A stretch of 64,000 nucleotides of DNA from assembly GCA_020524245.1 (NCBI GenBank), contig JAIVLN010000001.1, forward strand, positions 558,001 to 622,000. The letters are read 5' to 3'. The position numbers and the translations under genes were made by a program. Position 1 is the first letter of the stretch; each line of letters opens with the position of its first letter. Positions 42,133 through 50,475 of this stretch are shown here, piece after piece. The notes below the pieces were generated by a model. That model did not search any database. It saw only the letters and a list, made by a program, of their open reading frames with translations, and was not told the DNA's origin. The stretch is from Rossellomorea aquimaris (GTDB lineage: Bacteria > Bacillota > Bacilli > Bacillales > Fictibacillaceae).

Positions 42133-43248
42133 TTAACTTTTTTCGAGTAAATGGTTGTTCTCTGTATACTCATTCTTAGGGATATACGTACAATAAAGTT
42201 CACTTTCCAAATAATCTCCAGTAACGGCATATGCCCTTGCCCGAGATCCTCCGCATATGTTACGAAACTCGCAATATCCACACTTCCCTTTATATAGATC
42301 CGGGTTTCTTAGCTCTTTGAATACAGGATGATGGCGATAAATATCTGCCAGTGGTTGATCTCTGACACTGCCACAGTTGATGGGCAGGAAACCACTTGGA
42401 TAGACCTCTCCCAGGTGAGAAATGAACAGGAATCCATTGCCGTCATTGACGCCTTTTGGTGCACGTCCGAGGATATCCAACTTTTTGGATGACCTGACCT
42501 CTCTACTACTCTCCGACTTGTCTTCTACTTTTTGGCGTTGAATAAGAACTCGTCTGAAATGCGGGGCCTCGGTTGTCTTAATATCAAACGGGACTTGTTT
42601 TTTCAGATCATAAAGCCAGTGCATGACCTGTTCATGCTCTTCTGGTGAAATGAGGTCAAGATTTTTTCCACGTCCAGTCGGGATAAGGAAGAATACACTC
42701 CACAAAACGGTTCCGAGCTTTTCAACAACATGAGCCATTTCCTCTAAATGGTTGAGGTTATAACGGGAGACCACTGTGTTGATCTGAATCGGCATTTCGA
42801 GTTCATGCAAGTATTGAATAGCTCGCATCGTCAAATCAAAAGATCCGCTTGAACCTCTAAAATGGTCATGAACCTCCTTGGTAGGACCATCTAAGCTGAA
42901 AGCCCACCTGGATAGGCCTGCCTCTTTTGCCCTCTCAATGGCTTTTTTCGTCACCTTCGGGGTTGCACTTGGTGTCATTGAAACTCTCACACCTTTTTGG
43001 ACAGCATATTCGATTAAAGCAAACAGATCCTCTCGCATGAGTGGGTCCCCACCGGTAAACACCAGCATAGGATTTCCCATGTCGTAAATTTGATCAATCA
43101 AATTTTGCCCTTCCTCAAAGGTCAGTTCTCTTGGATCACGTCTATATTGAGCATCTGCTCGACAATGAAGACATTTTAAAGCACATGCTCGTGTGACTTC
43201 CCAGATGACAATAAACGGATTTTCATCATAATCGATAAAAGAACGCAT
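42133..43248 (-). CDS. Radical SAM/SPASM protein (NirJ/AhbD-like)
   Basis: 371 residues. Radical SAM cluster cysteines Cys22, Cys26, Cys29 in CALKCLHCRAD, then GGDPLMREDL and a C-terminal SPASM region (CGYCEFRNICGGSRARAYAV ... ESELYC). The sequence type resembles the NirJ/AhbC/AhbD/YfkA group, several of which modify hemes or peptides. It is upstream of hemY in the same operon and near the oxidase genes, so an oxygen-sensitive heme-related role is inferred but not shown. No peptide precursor gene is adjacent. GGGGG precedes the ATG by 7 bases. Confidence 0.78.
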   Translation of the reverse strand: MRSFIDYDENPFIVIWEVTRACALKCLHCRADAQYRRDPRELTFEEGQNLIDQIYDMGNPMLVFTGGDPLMREDLFALIEYAVQKGVRVSMTPSATPKVTKKAIERAKEAGLSRWAFSLDGPTKEVHDHFRGSSGSFDLTMRAIQYLHELEMPIQINTVVSRYNLNHLEEMAHVVEKLGTVLWSVFFLIPTGRGKNLDLISPEEHEQVMHWLYDLKKQVPFDIKTTEAPHFRRVLIQRQKVEDKSESSREVRSSKKLDILGRAPKGVNDGNGFLFISHLGEVYPSGFLPINCGSVRDQPLADIYRHHPVFKELRNPDLYKGKCGYCEFRNICGGSRARAYAVTGDYLESELYCTYIPKNEYTENNHLLEKS

Positions 43249-43272
43249 AAAAAAACCCCCTTTCTATCAGAA

Positions 43273-43315
43273 ATTCTAACCAATCTCTGATCGAAATGGA
43301 GTGAGAAATATCACT
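43273..43315 (-). promoter_or_regulatory. FNR-type site and -10 of the radical SAM-hemY operon
   Basis: AGTGAGAAATATCACT at 43300-43315 (GTGA-N6-TCAC). On the minus strand TAGAAT at 43273-43278 is a good -10; the palindrome centre lies 41.5 bases upstream of the start predicted from it. Confidence 0.65.
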
Positions 43316-43335
43316 AATGGGGATATTCAACCTTG

Positions 43336-43896
43336 TCATTTGATCCTTGCATAAATACATGTGTCTGTTAGCCGTTTGCCGTCTACGGAAACATCATCAT
43401 TTCGCAAAATGCCTTCAAGCGTATAGCCTAACTTTTCTGGAATAGACCGGCTCTTTTTATTCTCCGTTTCACATTGTATTTCCACTCGTCTGATCTCCAG
43501 TTCCTCAAGAGCATAATCCGTCAGCCTTCGTATCGCTTCAACCATATACCCTTGACCACTATGTCTTGTATCAATCCAGTAGCCGATTGAAAGCTTTGGT
43601 ACTACCCAATCAATATTTTGAAATCCCGTTGTACCTACAAATTCTTTCGTTTCTTTATGAAAAATAAGGTATCTCAAGCTGGTACGTTTTAGAAAGTTCG
43701 CATGCGCGTCTCTAATGTTAAGCTCAGTATCCTCAACAGTCGGTACGGTTTGTACAAATGGCAGCCATGGCTTCAACTCCTTCAATGATGCTCGAATGGC
43801 AGCATTCACCGGTATCCCGTCCCCTGGTTGAGGCATACGTAATATTAATCTTTCAGTCTCTAAAATCGTTGCGATTTCTCTTAAGATCGGATTCAT
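43336..43896 (-). CDS. GNAT acetyltransferase (RimJ/RimL type)
   Basis: 186 residues with the RimJ/L pattern: ETERLILRMP at the start, FVGTTGF, GYWIDTRHSGQGYMVEAIRRL (acetyl-CoA loop) and IPEKLGYTLEGILRNDD. Such enzymes acetylate N-termini of ribosomal proteins or small molecules; substrate unknown. GGGGGAG precedes the ATG. Confidence 0.8.
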   Translation of the reverse strand: MNPILREIATILETERLILRMPQPGDGIPVNAAIRASLKELKPWLPFVQTVPTVEDTELNIRDAHANFLKRTSLRYLIFHKETKEFVGTTGFQNIDWVVPKLSIGYWIDTRHSGQGYMVEAIRRLTDYALEELEIRRVEIQCETENKKSRSIPEKLGYTLEGILRNDDVSVDGKRLTDTCIYARIK

Positions 43897-43920
43897 GGTG
43901 CTCCCCCTTTTGATTGAAAA

Positions 43921-43946
43921 GACTCTCGTCTACTAAAACGAGAGTC
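43921..43946 (-). terminator. Terminator of methyltransferase gene
   Basis: GACTCTCGT and ACGAGAGTC, perfect 9-bp stem with TTTT on the minus strand. Confidence 0.75.
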
Positions 43947-44009
43947 AGTAAAATAAATTAATAGATATGTTATCATTATTTTCCATTATGTCAACGTTAC
44001 TTAATAGAT

Positions 44010-44813
44010 TTATAACTTCTTACCGATATAGAGAAGATGTGCCGAAGTTCCTAATAAATAGGGGTCTGTTGCTTTTTCAATAAGTAATTGGATTACTTCT
44101 TCTTGATCCCCTTTATTACGCCAGTAATTCCAATTTTCATCGGTTATGTCGGCTCCTACATTTGAACCAATCAATTGGATTGTCTCAAAACCGGCGTCTT
44201 CCATAAATGGCTGGATCTCTTCTATGTTAAAGAAATAAGCACCCGTAAACCTTCCATTATCGGCATGGTTAAAACAACCACTATGGTTAAACTGTTTAAT
44301 ACTGTCCATATTGTCATTCGGCTTCCAATGTTCAGCATTTCGTAGGCAATTAAAGACGAATCTTACTCTAGGCATGAATGCGACATAAACGATGCCATTC
44401 AATTTAGTCACTCTATGGAGCTCTCGGATTGCTTGTTTACGATCCTTTTCTTTTTGCAAATGGTACATTGGTCCAAGCATCAGAGAGGCATGAAAATGCT
44501 CATCACAAAACATACTTAAATCTCGAGCATCCGCCGCATAAAAACCATCGAATTGGTCGACTAAATTTAGTTCAACAGCTTTCTTCTGAGCAATTTCAAC
44601 AGAACTGGGTGTGAGGTCAGCTAAAGTAACTTTATAGTGATTTTTTGCTAGTTCCATCGCATATTTGCCAGGACCCGCTCCGTTATCTAAAATCTCGCCA
44701 GAAGCAGGTAAATATTTTCGTATGTAATGCCAGTTCACCATAAATTCAATGGGTTGACGGTCCAATCGGCCCCATTCATCAAATTGCTCATAGTAGTCAA
44801 TTATGTTTTTCAA
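44010..44813 (-). CDS. Class I SAM-dependent methyltransferase
   Basis: 267 residues from a TTG at 44811-44813 (AGGTGGAGG just before; the longer ATG start has no ribosome site). SAM motif I ILDNGAGPGKYAMELA with the acidic D of motif II in VTLADLTPSS and AADARDLSM; family methyltransferase domain 11/25. Substrate unknown. It follows the 49-residue membrane peptide gene by 19 bases. Confidence 0.82.
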   Translation of the reverse strand: MKNIIDYYEQFDEWGRLDRQPIEFMVNWHYIRKYLPASGEILDNGAGPGKYAMELAKNHYKVTLADLTPSSVEIAQKKAVELNLVDQFDGFYAADARDLSMFCDEHFHASLMLGPMYHLQKEKDRKQAIRELHRVTKLNGIVYVAFMPRVRFVFNCLRNAEHWKPNDNMDSIKQFNHSGCFNHADNGRFTGAYFFNIEEIQPFMEDAGFETIQLIGSNVGADITDENWNYWRNKGDQEEVIQLLIEKATDPYLLGTSAHLLYIGKKL

Positions 44814-44832
44814 ATAACCTCCACCTCTTCCA

Positions 44833-44982
44833 TCAACCTTGCTTCTTTTCATTTAAATCTTTTAATAAAGCTATGATTTCTTCATTTTGTTTAATTTGCT
44901 TATCGGTGTTCATTTTGACAAACTTGATCCATCGGACAGCAAACACTAGAACGATGATGATAAGTATACTCCAGATTTCCAA
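44833..44982 (-). CDS. 49-residue single-helix membrane peptide
   Basis: TTG start at 44980-44982 with AGGAGG 7 bases before it. Residues 4-16 (WSILIIIVLVFAV) form one membrane helix; the rest is a charged cytoplasmic coil (KMNTDKQIKQNEEIIALL). Stop at 44833. The pattern of ribosome site and composition supports a real small gene; function unknown. It precedes the methyltransferase gene closely. Confidence 0.7.
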   Translation of the reverse strand: MEIWSILIIIVLVFAVRWIKFVKMNTDKQIKQNEEIIALLKDLNEKKQG

Positions 44983-45001
44983 GCCTATTCCTCCTACTCG
45001 A

Positions 45002-45664
45002 TTAATCGGTTAATTCTGCAAAAGCTCGAACAGGAAACGTACCGAAGTCGTTAATTTTCGGTGGGACTGCATAAAAGAGAAAATCTTTCCCATTCAGTTC
45101 ATTCAGATTACACAGATGTTCCACAATCAAGATCTCTGCACCAAGCAAAATGGTATGGGCAGGGCGAGTTATACCGGATGTATCGTCAATGTTTACGGAG
45201 TCAATACCCACTAGTGCTACACCGCTTTCCTTCAGGTGATTCGCGGCTTTTTCTGTTATGTATGGGTGGTTTTCAAAGTATTGGTCGGTGTTCCAATATC
45301 GGTCCCAGCCAGTATGAATGAGTACAGCTTTTCCCTCAAGATCAAGCCCACTAAAATAAGTTTCATCAATCTCTTTAATCGATTCTTCAATATGGATGAG
45401 GATTCCTTTTAATCCGGTAAACTTGTCTATTGTAACTTCACTTAAGTCTTTTCCGTCTTTATAACGGTGAAAGGGTACGTCTACATAGGTTCCTGTGTTC
45501 GATACCATTTCGATCTTACCGATCTGGAATTCCGTTCCTTCCTCATACATGTCTCTTGACTCTTTTCTACTCAGGTAATCACATATGATAGGCGCAGGGA
45601 GTCCTTTGTACGTTATCATTCCATCCTCAATCGTATGGCTTAGGTCCACGAATGTTTTTTTCAC
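45002..45664 (-). CDS. Cyclase / kynurenine formamidase family protein
   Basis: 220 residues from a GTG (GGAGGG before it). The fold signature region is DLSHTIEDGMITYKGLPAP, then MVSNTGTYVDVPFHRYKDG where the family metal motif HxGTHxDxPxH would be; here the first His is Asn and the second is Tyr. DSVNIDD and RPAHTILLGAEILIVEHLCN match the C-terminal half. Family members hydrolyse N-formylkynurenine or cyclise metabolites; with two motif histidines changed, activity is uncertain. Confidence 0.72.
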   Translation of the reverse strand: MKKTFVDLSHTIEDGMITYKGLPAPIICDYLSRKESRDMYEEGTEFQIGKIEMVSNTGTYVDVPFHRYKDGKDLSEVTIDKFTGLKGILIHIEESIKEIDETYFSGLDLEGKAVLIHTGWDRYWNTDQYFENHPYITEKAANHLKESGVALVGIDSVNIDDTSGITRPAHTILLGAEILIVEHLCNLNELNGKDFLFYAVPPKINDFGTFPVRAFAELTD

Positions 45665-45678
45665 GATTTACCCTCCCT

Positions 45679-46197
45679 TTATTTCATAGGTTCTGTTTCG
45701 CTGAAAAATAATTGGTCCGCTATGTATCCTTCCTTTTCTATAGCTTGTTTTATAGAAAGCTTCGTTTGCTCATCGACTGCTTCTATTACCCAAATATTGA
45801 TTTCCACTTCTGGGTATTGAAGACTGACTAACTCAATATTTTCATCGAGTCTGTTAGGTAAAAGATGGTCTAAAATAGCCGCAACTTCTTCCCGCGCTTT
45901 ATTTTGAGTAATTGTATACTCATAACTATCATTGATCGCTCCTGTAGTACGATCTGTTTGGATGATAAACGACACATCCGGGTTCCTTTTCAAATGAGCA
46001 TATCCAATGTATTTTTTATGTAAGAAATCAAAGTGCACCTTGTTCAATTCCATTTGTTCTTCATATGAATTTAGATGATCCTCATATCTTTCTTTCATTG
46101 CAAGATAATTCCATGGGAAACCAAATTGCAGATAAACGTAGATAACCAAAACAAATGAAAGTAAGGAGATGAGCGATATTTTCACAATTTTTCTCAC
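45679..46197 (-). CDS. Single-pass membrane protein, unknown
   Basis: 172 residues from a GTG (GGGG 8 bases before). One N-terminal membrane helix (about 7-24), then a soluble extracytoplasmic domain with IGYAHLKRNPDVSFIIQTDRTTGAINDSYEYT, reminiscent of YfjL/YxeA-like lipobox-free proteins, but I cannot name the family. It starts 14 bases before the cyclase gene. Confidence 0.6.
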   Translation of the reverse strand: MRKIVKISLISLLSFVLVIYVYLQFGFPWNYLAMKERYEDHLNSYEEQMELNKVHFDFLHKKYIGYAHLKRNPDVSFIIQTDRTTGAINDSYEYTITQNKAREEVAAILDHLLPNRLDENIELVSLQYPEVEINIWVIEAVDEQTKLSIKQAIEKEGYIADQLFFSETEPMK

Positions 46198-46234
46198 ATT
46201 AATATCCCCTAATCTTTTAATAGACTATCCTGTT

Positions 46235-46765
46235 TCATTCATTAGTGATGTACTTCTCCATCCGTATATCCGTCCACATTTTATTTTGGTAATAGGTAAA
46301 ATCGGGAATCCGCCCAATTTCTTTGTATCCTAATTTCAAATACAATTTTTGCGCTTGATGATTGAATTCAAAAACCCCAAGCTCAATCCGTTGGAGTCCT
46401 TGCTGCTTTATTTGTTCCTCCAAATATTGCATTGCTTGATGCCCTACACCTTTCCCCCTAGCTTCTCGCTCACCTATCGTTATTCCAATCCAGGCAGTAC
46501 CTGGCTCCTTAATGAACAAATGTTCAGGGTCTACCATGTAATTCATTTCTCCAACTAACCGATGGTCAAAATAGATCAAATAGATATGTAGGTACTCTAA
46601 TCGTTGTTGTAGATCCTCATTTGTAAGTTCCCGCTTGAGTTCGAGTTCTGCCTGACTAGGATTAGGGCGCGTAAAAGGAATTAAAGAAAGATCATTTTCC
46701 CAACGGTTGTATGCTTCTACAATCACTGGAGTCGGTGTTGTCAGTTTGCTAAATTGAAGATTCAT
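46235..46765 (-). CDS. GNAT acetyltransferase
   Basis: 176 residues. Acetyl-CoA loop IGEREARGKGVGHQAMQYL, with GVFEFNHQAQKLYLKLGYKEIG as motif B. Substrate unknown. AAGGAG before the ATG. One of four GNAT genes in this accessory strip. Confidence 0.8.
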   Translation of the reverse strand: MNLQFSKLTTPTPVIVEAYNRWENDLSLIPFTRPNPSQAELELKRELTNEDLQQRLEYLHIYLIYFDHRLVGEMNYMVDPEHLFIKEPGTAWIGITIGEREARGKGVGHQAMQYLEEQIKQQGLQRIELGVFEFNHQAQKLYLKLGYKEIGRIPDFTYYQNKMWTDIRMEKYITNE

Positions 46766-46831
46766 AGGATGCTCCTTCCTCTGTTTTGGTAGCTACCAAT
46801 GTAAAAAGACCAGGTAAACGATCTTTTCCAG

Positions 46832-47374
46832 CTAATCCTCTTTCACGATCGAATACAGCTTTAAGTCTCGATGGATTCCTTTCACTAGCATGGCTTTTCT
46901 TATCGTTCCTTCATAGGTCATTCCCAACTTTTCCATAACCCGTTCTGAACCTTTGTTTTCTAAAAAGCACCTTGCCTGGATCCGAACAAGATCCATCTTT
47001 TCAAATCCGAATGAAATGACAGCATTAGCCGCCTCTGTAATCAAACCTTGTCCCCAATAGTCTTGTGAGAGGACATAACCGATTTCGGCACTATGATTAG
47101 CTGCATCCCACCAAACAAAGTGGACCGTTCCAATGAATTTTCCACTTTCCTTATGTTCTATTCCCCAAGGAACATCATATTTAGGAAGGAAAGTCTTTAT
47201 AAAGTGCTTGGAATCTGACATAGTTGAATGTCTATTCCAAGTTACTAGTCTCGTTACTTCCTCATTTGAGGCATAATGAAGGAGATCTTCCGCATCCTCT
47301 ATAATGATTTTTCTTAGTATGAGACGTTCTGTTTCTAACGATGGAAAATCACTAAACTCCTCTTTCCAATTCAT
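46832..47374 (-). CDS. GNAT acetyltransferase (RimJ/RimL type)
   Basis: 180 residues: LETERLILRKI, FIGTVHFVWWD, IGYVLSQDYWGQGLITEAANAVI (acetyl-CoA loop) and SERVMEKLGMTYEGTIRKAML. RimJ/L-like; substrate unknown. AGAGGTG precedes the ATG. Confidence 0.8.
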   Translation of the reverse strand: MNWKEEFSDFPSLETERLILRKIIIEDAEDLLHYASNEEVTRLVTWNRHSTMSDSKHFIKTFLPKYDVPWGIEHKESGKFIGTVHFVWWDAANHSAEIGYVLSQDYWGQGLITEAANAVISFGFEKMDLVRIQARCFLENKGSERVMEKLGMTYEGTIRKAMLVKGIHRDLKLYSIVKED

Positions 47375-47387
47375 GAGTACACCTCTG

Positions 47388-47801
47388 TTATTTCATTTCT
47401 ATGATATATGACGTTAATACTTTAATCTTCGAATTCTTCCCTGCACTGGTGAACTGATAGATATCACAGAATGAGATTTCCTTTGAATTGTCTAAAATGA
47501 GAGAGCCGTTCACTGCACCTTCTCTACCATGCGTAATAATGCTTTTTATCTCTATCTGAATCACCTGACGATCCTTGTTCATTTTACATAGCTGATTATA
47601 GAAATCCTCTCTCCCATTTATCTTATTCTCTCCAACAATCTCCCACGTGAAGCTTTCTGAAATATAGTCGCTTAAAGAGTCAATATTTCTTTTCGCAAAA
47701 GCGATGGTAATCTCTTTAAGTAACTTTCCTTTTGGAGAGTTACCACAACTATCAGGAGATATGACGCTTAACTCATGTGGGTCATGATTTGTAGCATCCA
47801 T
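47388..47801 (-). CDS. NTF2/SnoaL-like domain protein
   Basis: 137 residues from the ATG at 47799-47801 (AGGTGG 6 bases before). The region KEITIAFAKRNIDSLSDYISESFTWEIVGE through GREDFY and VNGSLILDNSKEISFCDIYQF has the alpha+beta cone pattern of SnoaL/NTF2-like proteins, small-ligand binding or isomerase folds. Function unknown. Follows the kinase gene by 20 bases. Confidence 0.6.
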   Translation of the reverse strand: MDATNHDPHELSVISPDSCGNSPKGKLLKEITIAFAKRNIDSLSDYISESFTWEIVGENKINGREDFYNQLCKMNKDRQVIQIEIKSIITHGREGAVNGSLILDNSKEISFCDIYQFTSAGKNSKIKVLTSYIIEMK

Positions 47802-47821
47802 CTTCATCCACCTTCCATGAT

Positions 47822-48472
47822 TCAAGAAAACTGTACAGTAGATTTTTCTATTTGATATTCACTGTTTGAGTTTCTAACTATAACATCGAAGTTCTTTTGA
47901 TACGGATGCATGAACAATTCATATTGAATCCTTCGTTCTTCGTGAGATTGTTTTAAGTAGTCGAGTTTTAAGCCTCTTTCCTTAATATCACGATCCGTTC
48001 TTCTTAGAAATTCCGTTTCACCATCTGTATAGAGAAAGATTTTGATATCAAATAGATCAGGTTCGACGAAAGCAACGCTCATCCCTTCTATGACAGTCAC
48101 ACGATTATTAGATGACATCAAAGTACTTTCTGAATAAGAAGTCCCTATTGAATAGAGATCCAGACCTCTCTCAATCATTCTGATGTCTCTTTCTAGAGCC
48201 ACTACATTATGGGCAGCGGGATGACAAGCTGTCATCTTAAAATGATGTTTCTTGTTTTCATACTCATAATCAATTTTGGCGTACTTTCTAAGGTTAGAGC
48301 TTACGATATAAGGGTCTGTGTTCATGTGATTTACTTCATCTTGTCCTAGAGCCTTAACGAGTTGATTGGCAAACGTTGTCTTTCCAGAGGCCCCGTGACC
48401 GGATATACCAATGATAAGCCTTTTATCACTGGTATTAATCTGCTTTGCAAGTTTATGTATAAGTTCTTCCAT
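47822..48472 (-). CDS. Uridine kinase-like P-loop NTPase
   Basis: 216 residues. Walker A GISGHGASGKTTFANQL near the start, later TVIEGMSVAFVEPDLFDIKIFLYTD (Walker B-like) and KERGLKLDYLKQSHEERRIQYELFMHP, as in uridine/cytidine kinase-type proteins. It probably phosphorylates a nucleoside or other small hydroxyl compound. GGGGGG precedes the ATG. Confidence 0.75.
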   Translation of the reverse strand: MEELIHKLAKQINTSDKRLIIGISGHGASGKTTFANQLVKALGQDEVNHMNTDPYIVSSNLRKYAKIDYEYENKKHHFKMTACHPAAHNVVALERDIRMIERGLDLYSIGTSYSESTLMSSNNRVTVIEGMSVAFVEPDLFDIKIFLYTDGETEFLRRTDRDIKERGLKLDYLKQSHEERRIQYELFMHPYQKNFDVIVRNSNSEYQIEKSTVQFS

Positions 48473-48531
48473 TTGGATCCCCCCATAAATAAAAAGGGCA
48501 ACTCCTCAAGCCCCTCATTCTTTGCGAATGG

Positions 48532-49008
48532 CTATTCTACCCTTGTACGTACTGCTTCCTCCCAATCCTCTATTGTACCTGAATGTAATTCTTCAAATGA
48601 TCGCCCATCCATCGTCTTAACTTCACCATTTTGAGGCATTATGGTCAGATCAGTAGTATATCCACCAATTAATTGCTGTTGGCTTTTCATCACATACAAG
48701 TATTTTAGTCCATGTCCAAAGCTGAACCCTATAAAGGCTTCAACCGTAATTTCCTTTTCGATATATTCACGTATATCATCTTGCTGCAAACTCCATATGT
48801 AATTATAGGGCTCATTAAATAGTGTCGTCCTATCCAATGTGTAATGATGGATGTCACCATTTGACCAAACCACATAATAATCATGATCCTCAACGTAACT
48901 TCTTGCTTCCTCACTACTGTAAACGAATATCAAAATCACATACGTGGCGATCAAGAAAAAAATAACGGAAAAAATTCTAAATTTATTTTTCATGTTAAAA
49001 GAATTCAT
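48532..49008 (-). CDS. Membrane protein of unknown function
   Basis: 158 residues from an ATG at 49006-49008 (AAGG 6 bases before; other in-frame ATGs exist). One N-terminal membrane helix (about 10-30) then a soluble domain with YYVVWSNGDIHHYTLDRTTLF. Family not recognised. The start overlaps the end of the phosphotransferase gene by 14 bases, so translation may be coupled. Confidence 0.55.
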   Translation of the reverse strand: MNSFNMKNKFRIFSVIFFLIATYVILIFVYSSEEARSYVEDHDYYVVWSNGDIHHYTLDRTTLFNEPYNYIWSLQQDDIREYIEKEITVEAFIGFSFGHGLKYLYVMKSQQQLIGGYTTDLTIMPQNGEVKTMDGRSFEELHSGTIEDWEEAVRTRVE

Positions 49009-49780
49009 ACAGCCCTTCATCAAAATACTTTAGTTCTTCATGAGTAATCTTATACCGGTTATACCCTTCGTAAAAAGGTTGGATGTACTCAGGATGATCC
49101 TTGAACTTTCGAATGGCAAGAGCCTCATCGAATCGAGGATCCCCCACTGTCATGCCTGCAACATCAATGAACCTGTGTACTTTTCCAACCGTGACAAGAA
49201 CATTGTCTATTGTACAATCCCCATGAATCATTGTTTGTTGTACAGGTGCTGGTTTGTTTGCTATCAAGTGTTCTAACAGCTGTTTCGTTCCATCTGTTTT
49301 TCCTTGCCCCACATAAAATTCAGCAATACTCAGTTGCTCATCTAGCCAACTCTTATCGTGTTGAAGGGATTGAATCGGGGAGCTCTCATGAAATTGATGA
49401 AGAAATTCACCAAAGCTCGTAATTAAAGAGCACTTTTCTTCTAAGGTGGTTGATGTTGCCAAAGCTTTTCTTAATGTAATCCCCTTCTCATAGGACATAA
49501 TCAAGTGACTGCAGTCCTCTTCCTCTATAAAGCCATGAAATTTTGGAATGGGGATATTTTCATGAAGCAGCTTTTTTAATATTTGGGCTTCTGTCTTCAA
49601 CCAGATTCGGTATCTTTCTTCTGAAGAGCTTTTAAGTATGTATTTACTTTCACTTGTAGAGAGTTGCCTTACCGTTGAGGTCCATCCTTGTTCCTCTGGT
49701 AAATGTATTTTCGTAACCTCACCTATGAACCCTTCAACTTTTTCTATTAAATGTTGCTCTATCTCATCGACTACTTTCAC
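48995..49780 (-). CDS. Aminoglycoside phosphotransferase family kinase
   Basis: 261 residues from a GTG at 49778-49780, with GGGAGG 6 bases before. APH/choline-kinase fold: lysine in SKYILKSSSE, catalytic loop MIHGDCTIDNVLVTVGKV (Asp, Asn) and FIDVAGMTVGDPRFDEA with the metal Asp. It could phosphorylate an aminoglycoside, but the family also has kinases for homoserine, choline and sugars. Substrate unknown. Confidence 0.75.
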   Translation of the reverse strand: MKVVDEIEQHLIEKVEGFIGEVTKIHLPEEQGWTSTVRQLSTSESKYILKSSSEERYRIWLKTEAQILKKLLHENIPIPKFHGFIEEEDCSHLIMSYEKGITLRKALATSTTLEEKCSLITSFGEFLHQFHESSPIQSLQHDKSWLDEQLSIAEFYVGQGKTDGTKQLLEHLIANKPAPVQQTMIHGDCTIDNVLVTVGKVHRFIDVAGMTVGDPRFDEALAIRKFKDHPEYIQPFYEGYNRYKITHEELKYFDEGLYEFF

Positions 49781-49818
49781 TTTTATCCTCCCTACCATGT
49801 AAAAACATTATTGTGTTT

Positions 49819-50376
49819 TTACCGATACTGATCATGAATAGGTTCAAATAATTCTTCATCAGAGTTTCTCACTACTGAAAAATGATCCACATTATAATGT
49901 CCATGAAGAATAGAGTTATGGTGTTGGATCATTTGCTCAGCTGTTAAATTTTCTGAATGGGATGTAGAGTGTCCATCTGCTACAAGGGTTACATCAAATC
50001 CTTCCACTGTTGCTGTTCTCACTGCTGTATCAATACAATGCTCTGTTTTGCAACCCATGATGACTAAGTGTTGTATGGAATGCTCATTCAAAAATGCTTT
50101 TAAAGGTGTTCCATAAAAGGAATTCGTTGCTTTCTTATCAAACGTTGTAGATGACGAAGGCATATGTATGTCGTTATGCACCTGGAATTCATCACCTACT
50201 CCATTTGCTACATCTAAATCTCTAATGAAAATGATCATTACATTGGAATCTAATGCCTTTTGAATGACAGAGTTGATTGTACTAATCAACTCATCTTTCT
50301 TGATGACACCTGGTTCTTCCGTTCCCCCATCGATTAATTCCTGTTGAGAATCTATAATCAATAATGCTTGGTTCAA
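49819..50376 (-). CDS. Isochorismatase-family cysteine hydrolase
   Basis: 185 residues from a TTG (GGAGGAG before it). Catalytic triad of the family: Asp in LIIDSQQEL, Lys in FDKKATNSF, and Cys in GCKTEHCIDTAVRTA. Such enzymes hydrolyse amides such as nicotinamide, or related compounds. The exact substrate cannot be read. Followed by the strong APH gene. Confidence 0.85.
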   Translation of the reverse strand: MNQALLIIDSQQELIDGGTEEPGVIKKDELISTINSVIQKALDSNVMIIFIRDLDVANGVGDEFQVHNDIHMPSSSTTFDKKATNSFYGTPLKAFLNEHSIQHLVIMGCKTEHCIDTAVRTATVEGFDVTLVADGHSTSHSENLTAEQMIQHHNSILHGHYNVDHFSVVRNSDEELFEPIHDQYR

Positions 50377-50433
50377 GTAATCTCCTCCTTCAGTCCTTCA
50401 AAAAATGACCTAGTATTTGATATTAAACAAAAA

Positions 50434-50465
50434 GAGGCGTAATCCTTTTATTAGATTTACGCCTC
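50434..50465 (-). terminator. Terminator of S9 peptidase gene
   Basis: GAGGCGTAAATC and GATTACGCCTC on the minus strand, then TTTTT. One of a family of similar hairpins in this strip. Confidence 0.8.
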
Positions 50466-50475
50466 CATAGCTGGA

